From: Daphnia pulex
Lineage: Eukaryota > Arthropoda > Branchiopoda > Diplostraca > Daphniidae
Assembly: GCF_021134715.1 (NCBI RefSeq)
Contig: NC_060026.1
Coordinates: forward strand, 310,001-374,000
Reading direction: 5' to 3'
DNA: 64,000 nt
Part shown: one piece after another, positions 53,323 through 64,000 of the stretch
Layout: each line of letters begins with the position of its first letter
Position numbering within the stretch: the stretch's first letter is position 1
Made by a program: the position numbers and the translations under genes
Notes under the pieces: model-generated
The model's input: only the letters and a program-made list of their open reading frames with translations
Databases searched by the model: none
Told to the model about the DNA's origin: nothing

Positions 53323-54271
53323 GTAGGGCGTAATTACCACTATTTTCCCTTGTTTGCTATTGTTTAAGAGGATTTCATCCCTTTGAAATCGGGTTAATTA
53401 TAAAACACATTTGGCCTCTTGTAACAGCTGATCGTAAACTGGCGGTGCAGTTCCGGTTGAAGTCTTAAACTGTCAGGTCTTAAACCAGACACGCAATTTG
53501 ATCTAGTTTGAATGTCTTAACCATTTTTGGTGTCGACTCATGTCGTGTGACACTGTGTGGTGTGCGATTATTCGTGCAATTAAGCGGATATTGTTACACA
53601 TATAATTTTTGTCTAGTAGAATATGTGCTCTTTCTCAGTAGGCTATTTATGCCAGCTTCTTCAAACAAAAAAAATTTTCCCCGCTAGATTTGATTTATTT
53701 CAAATTGAAAATATTTAATCGTAGACTACAAACAGCACAGCATTTCAAGTTGAAGGAAGGAAAGCCATTACATCGAATTACGTATACTGACATTTTTTTT
53801 TTTCTATTTTAAACCACTTTTATATAAGGAATCTTGCATGGAAAATCGGGTCTGTAGTTACACGCTCGTCCATCTGTGATGATTAACTTGATTTGGACGC
53901 CACGTTTAAATTTGTCGAACCTCGACTATTTTTTAAAAAATGGCATTTTACGGAAATAATTTTTGGAATCGCTTCCGGTTTTTTGTTTTGTTTAGCACAT
54001 CAATTCCGAACTGGAACAAAAAAAATTATGGATTCCTTCTTTTTACCTTTTTTACTTTTTCGGAGTATAATTTAATTGACACATGAAAGGAAGTGAGTTT
54101 CCTTCCATGCAAGTCCGTTTAAATTTAAGCATTTTTTGCGTATTTGTCTTACCTACAGATTGTTTCCGAGTATGGTAAATTATGCACATTTTTTAAAATG
54201 TGTACAGTTTACACGTAAATATGTTTTGTTTTTCCGCGTTGAAAATTCCCAAACTGAATCCTATTATTTGG

Positions 54272-56005
54272 CTAGCTAGCGGCTTTGTCGAGGAGTTGTA
54301 CGATATCATCAGTTTTTTCACTTTGATTAAAAGTGGAGTTGATTCGTAACAGAATTCGGGCATCGATGTTGCCGTTGGATTTGACGTCAATTCCGAGTTG
54401 GATTAATAATTTGATTGCTTCGATAAATCTTTTGCTTGAATTAAATCGACACAATAAATGGAGTGCGTTCCATCCGTCTTTATCGATCCCATGCACGTCG
54501 ATCCCGCGTTGAACTAAAAATTCGATTGCGTCAACTAATTTGTCGCTTGAATTGGAATAACACAAGTAATGCAGTGCGTTTCTCCCGTAGTTGTCTTTCC
54601 TGTTGACATCGATTCCCTGTTGGATGAGTAAATTCATTGCCTCGATTAATCCTTTGCTTGAATTATTAAGACACAATAAATGCAATGCGTTGCTTCCGTA
54701 GTTGTTTTCCCCCTTGACATCAATCTTGGATTTGATCAGTGGTGCGATTGCCTCGATTAATCTTTCGCTTGAATGATTAGTGCACAGTAAATGGAGTGCG
54801 TTGTTGCCGTCTTCGTCTTTGCCATTGACGTCGATCCCGAATTGGATTAACGATTTGATTTTGTTTAAATTCACGTGTCTTTCTTTGCAAAGTTGACGCA
54901 ACTCCCATTCTTTTTCGGCAAGCTATACAACACGTAGATGGGCATTAGTAGGAATAAAAGCAATCTGCACATGATTATTCAAGGGGAAACGTCGAAAATT
55001 TGATTACTTTTTGCTTGATGATATTTAATTGAGTAGCGACATCGCCTGATGAAATTCTACCTTCGTGATCATGCACCAACATTTTTGTGAATAATTCCAA
55101 TGCGTAATGAGATTGGTCAATTTCTGAAGAAAAAGGTTTTTATTATTTGTACCGAAATATTTATTGTTGATTTATTATTTTGTCGTATCCTTAAAAAAAA
55201 TACTTACTGTTGATGTTGACTGGGTTGTCAGCCATAATGTTAGCAGAAATTTCGTAGTCGTTACCATAAAGGTGCTGCCCATCCAAAAGAAGATATGCAA
55301 AGACGAGACCTTGTGCAAAGACGTCGCTCTTGACGGTACCTCGGGGCTGTTTGGATGACTGAAATTGACTGCTTAGTTTCAGCAACTCTGGGGCATACCA
55401 GTTTTTGGTTCCTTTGATTCCGCTATTGATCGTGAATGTCCCTCGCTCATTCACGGTTCTGGACAGACCGAAATCGGCCCATTTCATTGTTACCTGGCCA
55501 GTAGTAGGATCGACGTGAATGAGTACATTAGCCGGCTTGATATCTCGATGAATTAATTTCTTTAAATGGATGTAATCGAGTCCCGAAGCCAACTGAGAGC
55601 AAACAGTCGAATGGTGTGGCAGTTTAGGCCCTTTGTATTTTTTGGGATTTTCCGAATCCAGAAATATCTGATCTAACGATGCGACGCAGAGTTCCAGAGC
55701 AAAGTACCTGAGTAGTGAAGACATGCACAGCACATTAATCTCTTTGACACCCTTTTGAATAACTATTTATAGTGAATCGTTTTATTCTTTTCGGCAATTT
55801 ACTTGAATTCGTCGTTGAACTCGACGTGAAAGAGTTTGGCGATGTGAGGATGATCCAACTGTTTCAGAGTGTCTTCCTCGTTTCCGTTAGCGTCTAAAAG
55901 TTCAACTCTTTTGACTGCCACTTGACGGTCTTCAAAGGTTCCTGAAAACACCGAGCCAAATGCTCCTTTCCCTATTCGATCTTTAAGATCGAGTTGGATT
56001 TTCAT
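54272..56005 (-). CDS. IRE1/RNase L-like kinase with C-terminal ankyrin repeats, 489 aa (copy 2)
   Basis: Exons 56005-55803, 55707-55208, 55123-55008, 54922-54272. Same as the gene at 41057-42790, with identical translation of every exon. All kinase motifs and ankyrin repeats are retained. The promoter side is also copied in full, so both copies could be expressed. Confidence 0.87.
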
Positions 56006-57399
56006 TTATGAAACATGAAGTGCTGCAAAGTGGAGAAGAAACAATTGAAAACTATCTAGCTATTTGTCGCAAGTCAAGAATACGGGCGTTGGTCCCGAGA
56101 CAGGGTCTTACGTCTACCACCCTACAGAATATAAACTGTTGGCAGTTGAATAGTGATAAACTGATAATAATAAAAATAACGATGAACTGATAACGCAAAA
56201 TCGCTGATTATGACAAGATTCGAAAATCCACTATGAAAGAACATTGTATTGAAAGGCGACCGTTATTTCTTTGTCGTTGTTTTTCCGTTTCTTTTCAACT
56301 CGGCTTTTAAGTTTTAACCTTTCGGCTTTTCCTGCATCACCTGATTTTTTAGAAGTAATTAGATAAGTAATTAGTATTTGTAGCTGGTCTGCTTGTTGTC
56401 TTTTATGAAATGGAAGCTTTTTAATGGGAAGTTTGATTCTCTATTACTTTTTAAATGTAAGAAGTATGTGGCGTTTTTTCCGAATTAATGTAATGAGACC
56501 TTATACCTAAAAATACTGAGGAAACCGTTTTTTTTTTTGTTTTTTGTTTTTAATTTGTTATCGTTTCAGCAGATAACGATTTAATCTGTTTCTGTGCAGT
56601 ATAGATTCGATACTAAGCAAAGGAAAACATTTTGTTACTTTTCTTTAATCATTATGATAGGAAATTTGATTGGTATAACTGCGTCAATCGGTTACTAATC
56701 ACGAAAATCAAGGTTGTTTATCCAGAAATTAGCCGAAAAGTATTGATTTTAATTCTCTGCTATTCATTATTTGAAATATAAACTTTCGAATACTCAGGAC
56801 CAGGTTTCGTTCACAAGCAGAAGTCAGAAGTGAATGACTGCTCTTGATAGGACTCTGGAGAGGTTAGGGCGTGGACATACCAAATGTTTCAATTTTATTT
56901 GCGGCGATTGATTCTGTTTGTGTTAAGCCTTATTGCCTCCATTAGTACAATTGTTGCAACTTGTATCCCTGTTTTTTCGCGAGAAAATCAAGCCTTGATG
57001 AAGAGTACGATCAGTTACCATTCCTGTCTGATTTAATTATCTACTAGTAGATTCACAGATTCTTGTGAGTGTCCATTCCCATTCAGATTGAAAATATCTG
57101 AAAGATAATTCTCGTGAATTTGTTGGTTTGTGCTTTTTGGTTGAATTAAAGCCGCTCTGGCATTGCCGTGATTAGCTTTCCATCCATCGCAGCTCTGGCC
57201 ATTTGGATAGTATTGAAGGCGCGTTCAATTCAAATCTTTGTCCATGTATTTCTTTGTTGGCACACAACGCAGGGTACATAGTCACACAAGGAATTTTCGT
57301 TTTGTACCGATAGAACTTATCTTAATTGGAACTCAAATGAAATTAACTTTTAATTCTTAGTTCTTCTTCTTAGTTGTTCTTTTGCCGTTGGAAACATTT

Positions 57400-58449
57400 T
57401 CATTTCGCTGCGCGGAACTCGTTGTCAGGTTGCGAGGAAAAAGCAACTTCCTGAACGTCAAAAAGTAGAGCCAGGTTCTCTTGTTTGGCCTTTTTCCATC
57501 CATCGGTCAAAATGACTTCGGCTGGGTGGAGCCGGAAGAAGTTAATTGCCTCTTCCCGCAGTCCATACGCTGGGTGGTGATAGTCGTCTTCCAGCATAAG
57601 CAATTCTAAACAATTTTCTATAGACATTAATGTGATTAAATGTCTTTCACAGGCAGCTTTCAGTTCCGTCAACAAGTATTTATCTGCAACCACCAACAGT
57701 TTGACGGCCATTTTTTCCATGGTCGCAGCAGTCAAACGTCCCGTGTAAATAAATCGTAGGAGCTCCTTGAATATTTCCGGCTCGGTGTCGTCAATTTCAA
57801 CGTGATTGGTCGATTTCTCCTTGGTAGCGTGCTGGAACATGGCTTTAAAGACTTCGCTTCTGGCGGCTAATATGATTTTGTGGGCGGGAAATTCGCTACC
57901 GCCGACTTTGAAAATGACGTCACTGAACGACATGTCATCAAACAATTCTTCGAGCTGAGTCGTCAGTTGATGGGTGCAATTGATTCCCACGGGTTGGGGT
58001 ATGCCAGATGCAGGTTGTTTTTTGACCATGCATTCATTCACACAACTGATGGTGAGACTGCCGTCTGCTTGCCTACATTTTGATTTTAGAATTTCTTCTT
58101 TCGACAATTCAAAGTAGACGAAAGTATGGATGTGTGAGTAGACGACATGTTGGTGAAGCTTCACTCCATTTTTGTTGACGATGGCGATTTTGACTTGAAA
58201 TGGGTCGATTAAATTAGCCAAAATTCCTTTGGTGTTAACGTAATGCAACAGGCTGATTCTTATTTTGGTTCCCAAATCAGAAAGTTGCAATTTCCATTGA
58301 TGATTTTGAATTTCTTTTGTTGAAAAAAATCCAGATGACAAATCTGAGCCTTTCCCATCTACAGTTTCAAGAAACTTTGCTTGAACGTTCCAGTCGAACG
58401 CAACTTTGACGATTATGCTTCCAGAATCAGACCAATTAAAAACTTCCAT
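57400..58449 (-). CDS. MATH-BTB (SPOP-like) Cullin-3 adaptor, 349 aa (copy 2)
   Basis: Identical translation to 44185-45234. The 5' UTR intron borders are at 58476 and 58634. Domains as in copy 1: MATH, BTB/POZ, BACK-like. Confidence 0.9.
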   Translation of the reverse strand: MEVFNWSDSGSIIVKVAFDWNVQAKFLETVDGKGSDLSSGFFSTKEIQNHQWKLQLSDLGTKIRISLLHYVNTKGILANLIDPFQVKIAIVNKNGVKLHQHVVYSHIHTFVYFELSKEEILKSKCRQADGSLTISCVNECMVKKQPASGIPQPVGINCTHQLTTQLEELFDDMSFSDVIFKVGGSEFPAHKIILAARSEVFKAMFQHATKEKSTNHVEIDDTEPEIFKELLRFIYTGRLTAATMEKMAVKLLVVADKYLLTELKAACERHLITLMSIENCLELLMLEDDYHHPAYGLREEAINFFRLHPAEVILTDGWKKAKQENLALLFDVQEVAFSSQPDNEFRAAK

Positions 58450-59274
58450 CTTGAATGAGCGGAAATGATCGCACACCTGCAATTGACGGCCAATAAAAAT
58501 GATCTCGTGAATAACTTGTCAATTTATGAATAATTGAATACCAATCGACAACTTAATAAGCTGAGCTTATATTCCGTTACTAAAATCACTGATATTCTGT
58601 TTGCAGTTGGTTCGAAAATGTAAAAGTTCTTACCCAAAGTTCTTAGGATTCCTTTGTTCAATAATTGACTAGACCAGTAGACCTACTTCCCTGAAAACTC
58701 GTCGTGAAATGATACAGCTAAGAAAAACAAAGACGAAGAAACGTCGCTCTGCGTCTTTAACTAAGTGCCATCTGTGATGAAACGAAAAAAGGAAAGATCG
58801 TAACATCGTCGTAATGCAAACTTGTGATTTGTAATTTTTAAACCGTTCACAAAATTACATTACATCATCCTTTGACGTAGAAACTCATCCAGGATCGAAT
58901 GGAAGCCTCAGATTCGAGGTCCTTCCAAAAATTTTTAAATTTCTAGTTTTCGCAAAATTATTGATTTGGAATGCGCATCATCCTGGGGCTACCACCCCCT
59001 AGCCCAAGGTTGGGGATGGAAAATGAACAATAATGGCCGCTTTTTTATTCTTTTTCTAACCTTTTCTCTTTATTTTTAAAATAAAAGAAATTTGGCTCTT
59101 TTCAAAAAACGTTTTGTCAGTCGTAGTTTGATCGTTCTCAGTTGCGGATGTGCCGCCGTGTGTGATGTTCATTTAGAAAAATTGAAAATTTTTTTTCTTT
59201 TCCAACAGCGTGAATTTGTTACTTTAGAGATAGCTCATTTGTGGTACATTTTTTGTTTGTCTCTTTGTTAACAG

Positions 59275-59371
59275 ATTTGATCCTGAACGGTTTCAGGGCG
59301 TGGATTGGTACTCGGACAAACGTAATTCCGGAAAAGGCATGCTGCTTCGACCATCAAACGATGACGTCTGA
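59275..59371 (+). CDS. duplicate of plus-strand exon 46060-46156
   Basis: Same acceptor (TTAACAG), 31 codons from FDPERFQGVDWYS to TGA. Because the 35386 first exon lies outside the duplicated unit, this copy can only be used as a second alternative terminal exon of the same transcription unit. Confidence 0.35.
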
Positions 59372-60285
59372 CTGAATTTGCCAAATGCCTGCTCGCCATT
59401 TATCTGTAAGTGTTTCATTATCCTGTTTTCTATCGTATTTATCTTCCGCTGATTTCAATTTTGCTCTATCGCTATCGGTTGCAATGGTTGTCGTATTATT
59501 GGAGCGATCTGATTAAGGTTTTGTTTCATACCGCCGTGTCTTGTGCTTTGGCTCTTAAATAGTTAGAGAATAGCCCATTGTAGAAGAAACAGTATTTTTC
59601 AATCGTAGGCGCCGTGAATTTTCTCGTTTGCAGGTTTATAGTACCTTTCCACAAGTGTGGGTATTACGACTGGGGGGAATGAATTACTGATAGCCGATTT
59701 TCTAGCATTTCCTCTTTATTTTGGTTCGAGAAATTTGGCTATTGGTTATAGGCCGCGTCTTCAGTCATATAATTTGATTGCTCTCCCTTTCGGCCTAGTG
59801 CACGTGTATTTTAAGCTGTGGTAATGAAAATTGATAGCTTTTTCTTGTTCATGTCAACGATGTGTAGCTCATTGAATTGTGTAAGCCTATAAAGACGTCG
59901 TGGTGTGTGAATTTAATAAGTTCAGTCTTGGCGGTCGTATAATTTTATTCGAGATTGAAGGACTAGTTTAATACTTTTTATCTTTAATGGTTAGTTTTTT
60001 CCCTGTCCCGATTCGTCATCAAGTGTCTACTGTCTAACTGTCCGCTTCATAATTGTAACGTCATTTGAAGTTGACTTCTTATTTCTGTTAATTGACGTGG
60101 CCTTTAAACAGGTTTCTCATTGACATTATCAGTTCAAAAGAATAATTCCTGTCTTTATGTACGGCAGCCATCAAATGACAGACGTGAACGGGACCATAAG
60201 GAACATTATCGTCTCTTTTATTGGCGGAGCAAAATTGCAATGTAGATTGGTCGTTAACTGCGTTTATTGACCCACATTTTTCCTG

Positions 60286-62144
60286 TTAAAATAATGCCTC
60301 TTCCAACAAAAAACCAGTAAAATGAAGGGACCCATAACCGTACAGAGACACACCCGATGAAATCGAATTAATCGCCAACCAGATTTCATCTCCTCTTTGC
60401 AGACTGACCGTCACTTGGATGCTAAACGTTTCTAAATTCCATTCCGAGTTGGACGAATCGATTGGGATATAACCGTTAGCTACGCCGTTCTCATATAACT
60501 GTATTCCACAACCAAGCCTAGATGAAGTAGATGGAAATTGAACCGTTCCAGATGCAGAGAAAAAATAAGTTCCCGCTCTCGGAGTCGTGAATTTTCCCGA
60601 TGTCAAGTTCATTGCCGCTCCCACGTTCAAGTTTTGAACGTCGAATGGAATTGGAATAGAAGGTTGAGCGAAGCCACTCTCCCATTTCCTAACGTAGAAG
60701 TATGTCGGCGAGGATTTGACATCTTCGTATCCAATCCACGTCTGGAAACCTGCCAAGGGAATTTTAGTAATCGTTCGTTTTCATGTATTTGATTAAAAAA
60801 TTAAAACCGGAATCGTTAGGAAGCTTGGTAAAATCGCAGTAGACACTCTCGACGCTTTTCTCGTCCGTGACGGAATACAATCCGCTCAGACTGTGCCCAA
60901 TCCTCCACAAATCTTGGCATGACTTGGGCATTCCAGTGACGGCCACTTGTCCGGTGCATTCAAATCGCCCAAGAGTGTGGACACCGGAAGAAATTCCGAG
61001 TTGGGTCCGACCAAAGTTCAGACGAGTAATGGGCAGGATCTCTTTGCCTACGACAACACCTGCACATTGAAAGTAATGACAAAAAGTACGGGATTTAGTC
61101 TATGCTAAATTGGAAATCAATGTATAAAATAGAAAATTTTCACCAAACCATTATCAGCTGATTGAAGTGGCGCAGCGGCGTCGCAGTTGCACTTGACGGC
61201 AGGATCGATGCAATTCCCGTCGATTCCGCACTGACAGGTGTGAACGCTGGAATCGTTTCCGGCCCAAAAGTATTGAACGTTTCCATTTTTGTCGTTCCAC
61301 CAACTGTAGGTGATGCCGTTCAGTTCCAACGGGGCGTAGAAACAATCATACTAATAACCATTTACAGTAAAAATGAATTATATTAATTTATAGTAGTATG
61401 CTATAAAAGACTACGGGATTTACTTACGGTGAGCGACTGGTGGCATTCCGCCGACAACTCGGCCAATGCCGACATTTGTCTACTTGTGGCGTTGTAGTTG
61501 ATGGACCTGGAATAACATCCAGGATCAGCGCAATGACCCACGTCTATTGATTCTTCGCTGTCGTGCGGGACTAAAGTCGATCCTGCGTGACAGCCACATT
61601 TGGTTATTCTTTTTGTCAGTTCAGTTTTGAATAAGTTGTATTTACCTGTGGCCATGTCGCAGTAGACGAAAATGGGGTCGTCTCCAACTCCCTGACCGTC
61701 AGGATCGATCCAGTGCATTCCGGATGTTAGGCTAGGGTTTGCTAGACGAACCTCTCTGCATGTTCTCTGAATACTTGCGCTCTTTCCACTTGACTGAATT
61801 TCGATCGCCTCGACATATTTCGAAATTGATTTCGAGTTGAATTGCCGTTCATTCTGCAGGGCGAGTTCCAATCGGGCAACTTTTTGCTCGAGCACATCTA
61901 GCCGGCCATCTTTGATTTCCAGTTGAACGGCATTCGTTTTCAACACTTGTCTCATTTCAATCTTAGATAAATTGTATTAAATTTAATTGGCTAATTTTAT
62001 TGCTGAATCTGAGAGAAAAATTCTTACCATCTGGTCAGACAATTGCTGCAACCGTTCCTCTACCGAAAGGCCACTTGCGATTGTAATAGACCCAAGACAA
62101 ACTAAAATACCAACTTGTAAAAGTAAAACGAAGTTACGAGCCAT
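60286..62144 (-). CDS. C1q-domain secreted protein gene B, 501 aa (copy 2)
   Basis: Exons 62144-62028, 61961-61646, 61582-61428, 61350-61149, 61059-60808, 60749-60286. Same as 47071-48929 at offset 13215 in every open frame compared. Signal peptide, coiled coil, fibrinogen/contactin-associated-like module and C1q head are all present. Promoter motif at 62194-62206. Confidence 0.9.
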
Positions 62145-62599
62145 TGTGTCTACCTTTTGGAAGAAAGTGCGCTAAAATGTTGAGTGTCCCTTGCTTATAA
62201 CTTGAGAGCGCTTCAGAGAGATCGATAGATATGTAGCGAAGAAATTAACTTTGTGTGCGTGTTGGATTTCGTTTGTTTTACTTTTCAGGTGCAAAAGTCA
62301 CTTGCGCGTATTTGTTTCTAATTCAAATGTGGGTCATGTTTGCTCTTTGATTCGGCAGGCAAATAATCGATGTAGTAGAAGTACAGATAACGTTAATGCC
62401 AATCAAATTCGTGCACTTTGAATGGTCATGCAACGTAGCTTGGTGCAATCCGATTTCAAATTCCTTTTTGACCCAGTTGTTTTGTGCTTCTGCGCCAATG
62501 TCAAAAACAAACAAACGAAGTCTTTTTTTTTTTACCCTGATTCAAAGAAATTTGATTTCTTCTGAATGAGTAACCAATTTTTTTATTTATTTTATGTAG

Positions 62600-62824
62600 G
62601 TGAACAGCTGATTGTAGCAGATTGAACGCTGAAAAATCGAATCACCTTTAATTCAATCGATGTCTGGCGACTCCTTTCCCTATTTTACATTTCTTTAAAC
62701 CTTATGTCCTCGTGTACATTCGTGCGAGGGCGAGTGTATTCACGAAGACGTCCTTCCTCCCTTTTTCCTGTTGGACCCACCTTCATGATCTGCAGATGGA
62801 GCGTCTAGGATTTCAGGATTTCAG
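62600..62824 (+). other. candidate alternative exon (copy of 49385-49609)
   Basis: Same 225-bp segment and splice borders as 49385-49609. Confidence 0.4.
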
Positions 62825-63633
62825 GTAGGTGGCAATTGACGTTCATTTTTAGTTAAATTAAAGCTATTTATCAAACCAGAGTCATTTTTGCGTGAAAGAG
62901 ACGCAGACTTAACTCGGTCTTATTTGATAGCATGCATGAGACGAGTTGAATCGACAGTTAAATTACGTTGTGACACGTTTCGCTGTAGTTGCGTAGACGT
63001 AAAACATGGAGGGTATTGTGGTCTGGTCGACTTCTTCTTGCGCTCAAATCTTTCATATTCAACTGCGTCGATTAAATTTGGCTTCATATTTTTTTGCCTA
63101 AAGAAATGCGAGTACATTCAATCCACAGATGAACTTTTAATTATCAGCGACTCCCAGACTGTATCAAACGCCAGTTTTTTTTCAAACTTTTGTTGGTGTT
63201 GTTTGTCTCGGAAAGATTTCTTTCCTGAAATCAGACAGAAGTATTTTGCTGAGTCACAATTACCTTGTTTTTAAGAATCTTTAGTGGGTTAACCACATCT
63301 ATTGTGCAGTCTTTCTGCTCGCCAACGTTTTTGTTAAATTACGTCACTTTATTCTTATACTAAACACACCCGCTGTTTTACACAAACATTTTTTATCCGC
63401 GTTTTCGGTTTCAAACCGAAGAGGGAACATTTTCTTCTCGATTTGAAAGCTGGTTTTGCTATGATGCTTTATTTGATTTCGTACTAACCACAAAAAGATT
63501 TCCCAATTGAAGAGAAAATGGTCCATAGAGTTTGCAACATATACCATTTATTTCTCTACTTTAAATGTATTATCTTGCTCGGACATTTGAATCGTCTTTT
63601 GCTGAATCTAATTCTACCGTCTATAGCGATTTT

Positions 63634-64000
63634 TTAAAGTCTGTTTTTAAGCGATTGAGCCACATCCTCTTGCAGTAGCCAGCCATTGAAGTGGGTGTAG
63701 TGGCCTCCGTTGTCATAGAGGTACATCGTGTCTGCTCGATCGACCTGTATCCAAATTTCATCTCTAGCCTGGAGATACAACGTTGATTGAAGAGAGAAGC
63801 TATCCGTACTCATAGCCTGAGTCAAGTCCGCTTCGCTCATACTGATTTCTACGCCGTTCTTCCTTAAAGATACTTGAAATAATCCGTCGACAAATAACGC
63901 TGCACGCATGAAGGCGATGCCGGAGAAGGAGAAGAAGTAGGTTCCAGTGACAGGTGCCGTAAACTTGCCGCTTCCTTTGTTCATTGCATCTCCCGTGTTG
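63634..64000 (-). CDS. C1q-domain gene C copy 2, last exon, partial
   Basis: Copy of the final exon of the gene at 50419-52362 (C1q head: FFSFSGIAFM, HFNGWLLQED). The exon continues beyond the window; by the offset it would end near 64118. Whether the upstream exons are of the gene-C type is not visible here. Confidence 0.85.
   Translation of the reverse strand, partial: NTGDAMNKGSGKFTAPVTGTYFFSFSGIAFMRAALFVDGLFQVSLRKNGVEISMSEADLTQAMSTDSFSLQSTLYLQARDEIWIQVDRADTMYLYDNGGHYTHFNGWLLQEDVAQSLKNRL

Larger units (their letters stand above)
51898..64000 (+). repeat. 13215-bp tandem unit, copy 2 (runs off the window)
   Basis: Exact-offset repeat of 38683-50785 as far as the window reaches. The missing final ~1.1 kb would complete the third C gene. 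The gene content is listed separately below. Confidence 0.92.

Overview
The window looks like genomic DNA of an arthropod, most likely a branchiopod crustacean such as a water flea (inference). The evidence is 60-160 bp introns with GT..AG borders, an interstitial tract of the arthropod telomere repeat TTAGG, many short intron-split genes, and gene families typical of crustaceans: C1q-domain proteins, ankyrin/IRE1-like kinases and MATH-BTB proteins. There is no bacterial gene organisation.

Region 1 (1-31163) is gene-poor. It carries a block of about 7.7 kb present twice in direct orientation (4861-12556 and 22009-29705), nearly identical. Each copy is followed by an older, more diverged shared tail (12557-14005 and 29706-31163). 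Each block holds an uninterrupted 356-codon gene whose product has two R-N-x3-H motifs of the kind found in HEPN ribonuclease-like domains, or which may be an endogenised viral protein. Each also holds a small CxxC membrane-type protein gene and degenerate minus-strand exons. Between the blocks lie a cysteine-rich/coiled-coil gene (16252-17028), an AT-rich repeat field (18990-21070), 18 perfect TTAGG copies (21367-21456) and a four-unit hairpin array (21488-21606).

Region 2 (31164-35900) holds an intronless ankyrin-repeat gene broken by one frameshift, a complete five-exon orthologue of ILRUN (minus strand), and the start of a plus-strand transcription unit that faces away from ILRUN across a shared promoter interval.

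Region 3 (35900-64000) is a minus-strand gene cluster nested inside the long introns of that plus-strand unit. The order is: C1q gene A (frameshifted), an IRE1-like kinase fused to ankyrin repeats, a MATH-BTB (SPOP-like) gene, C1q gene B, then C1q gene C. A 13215-bp unit (38683-51897) is repeated immediately (51898 to the end of the window). The junction falls inside exon 3 of C1q gene C, which makes that gene a hybrid of two older paralogues. This is the signature of unequal crossing-over, or of an assembly that placed two haplotypes in tandem.

Functionally, the cluster combines secreted recognition-type proteins (signal peptide, coiled coil, fibrinogen/contactin-associated-like module, C1q head) with intracellular signalling proteins (kinase-ankyrin, MATH-BTB). 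A pathogen-recognition or self-recognition role is inference only. Exon borders were derived by eye from splice consensus and phase; no searches or computations were run.
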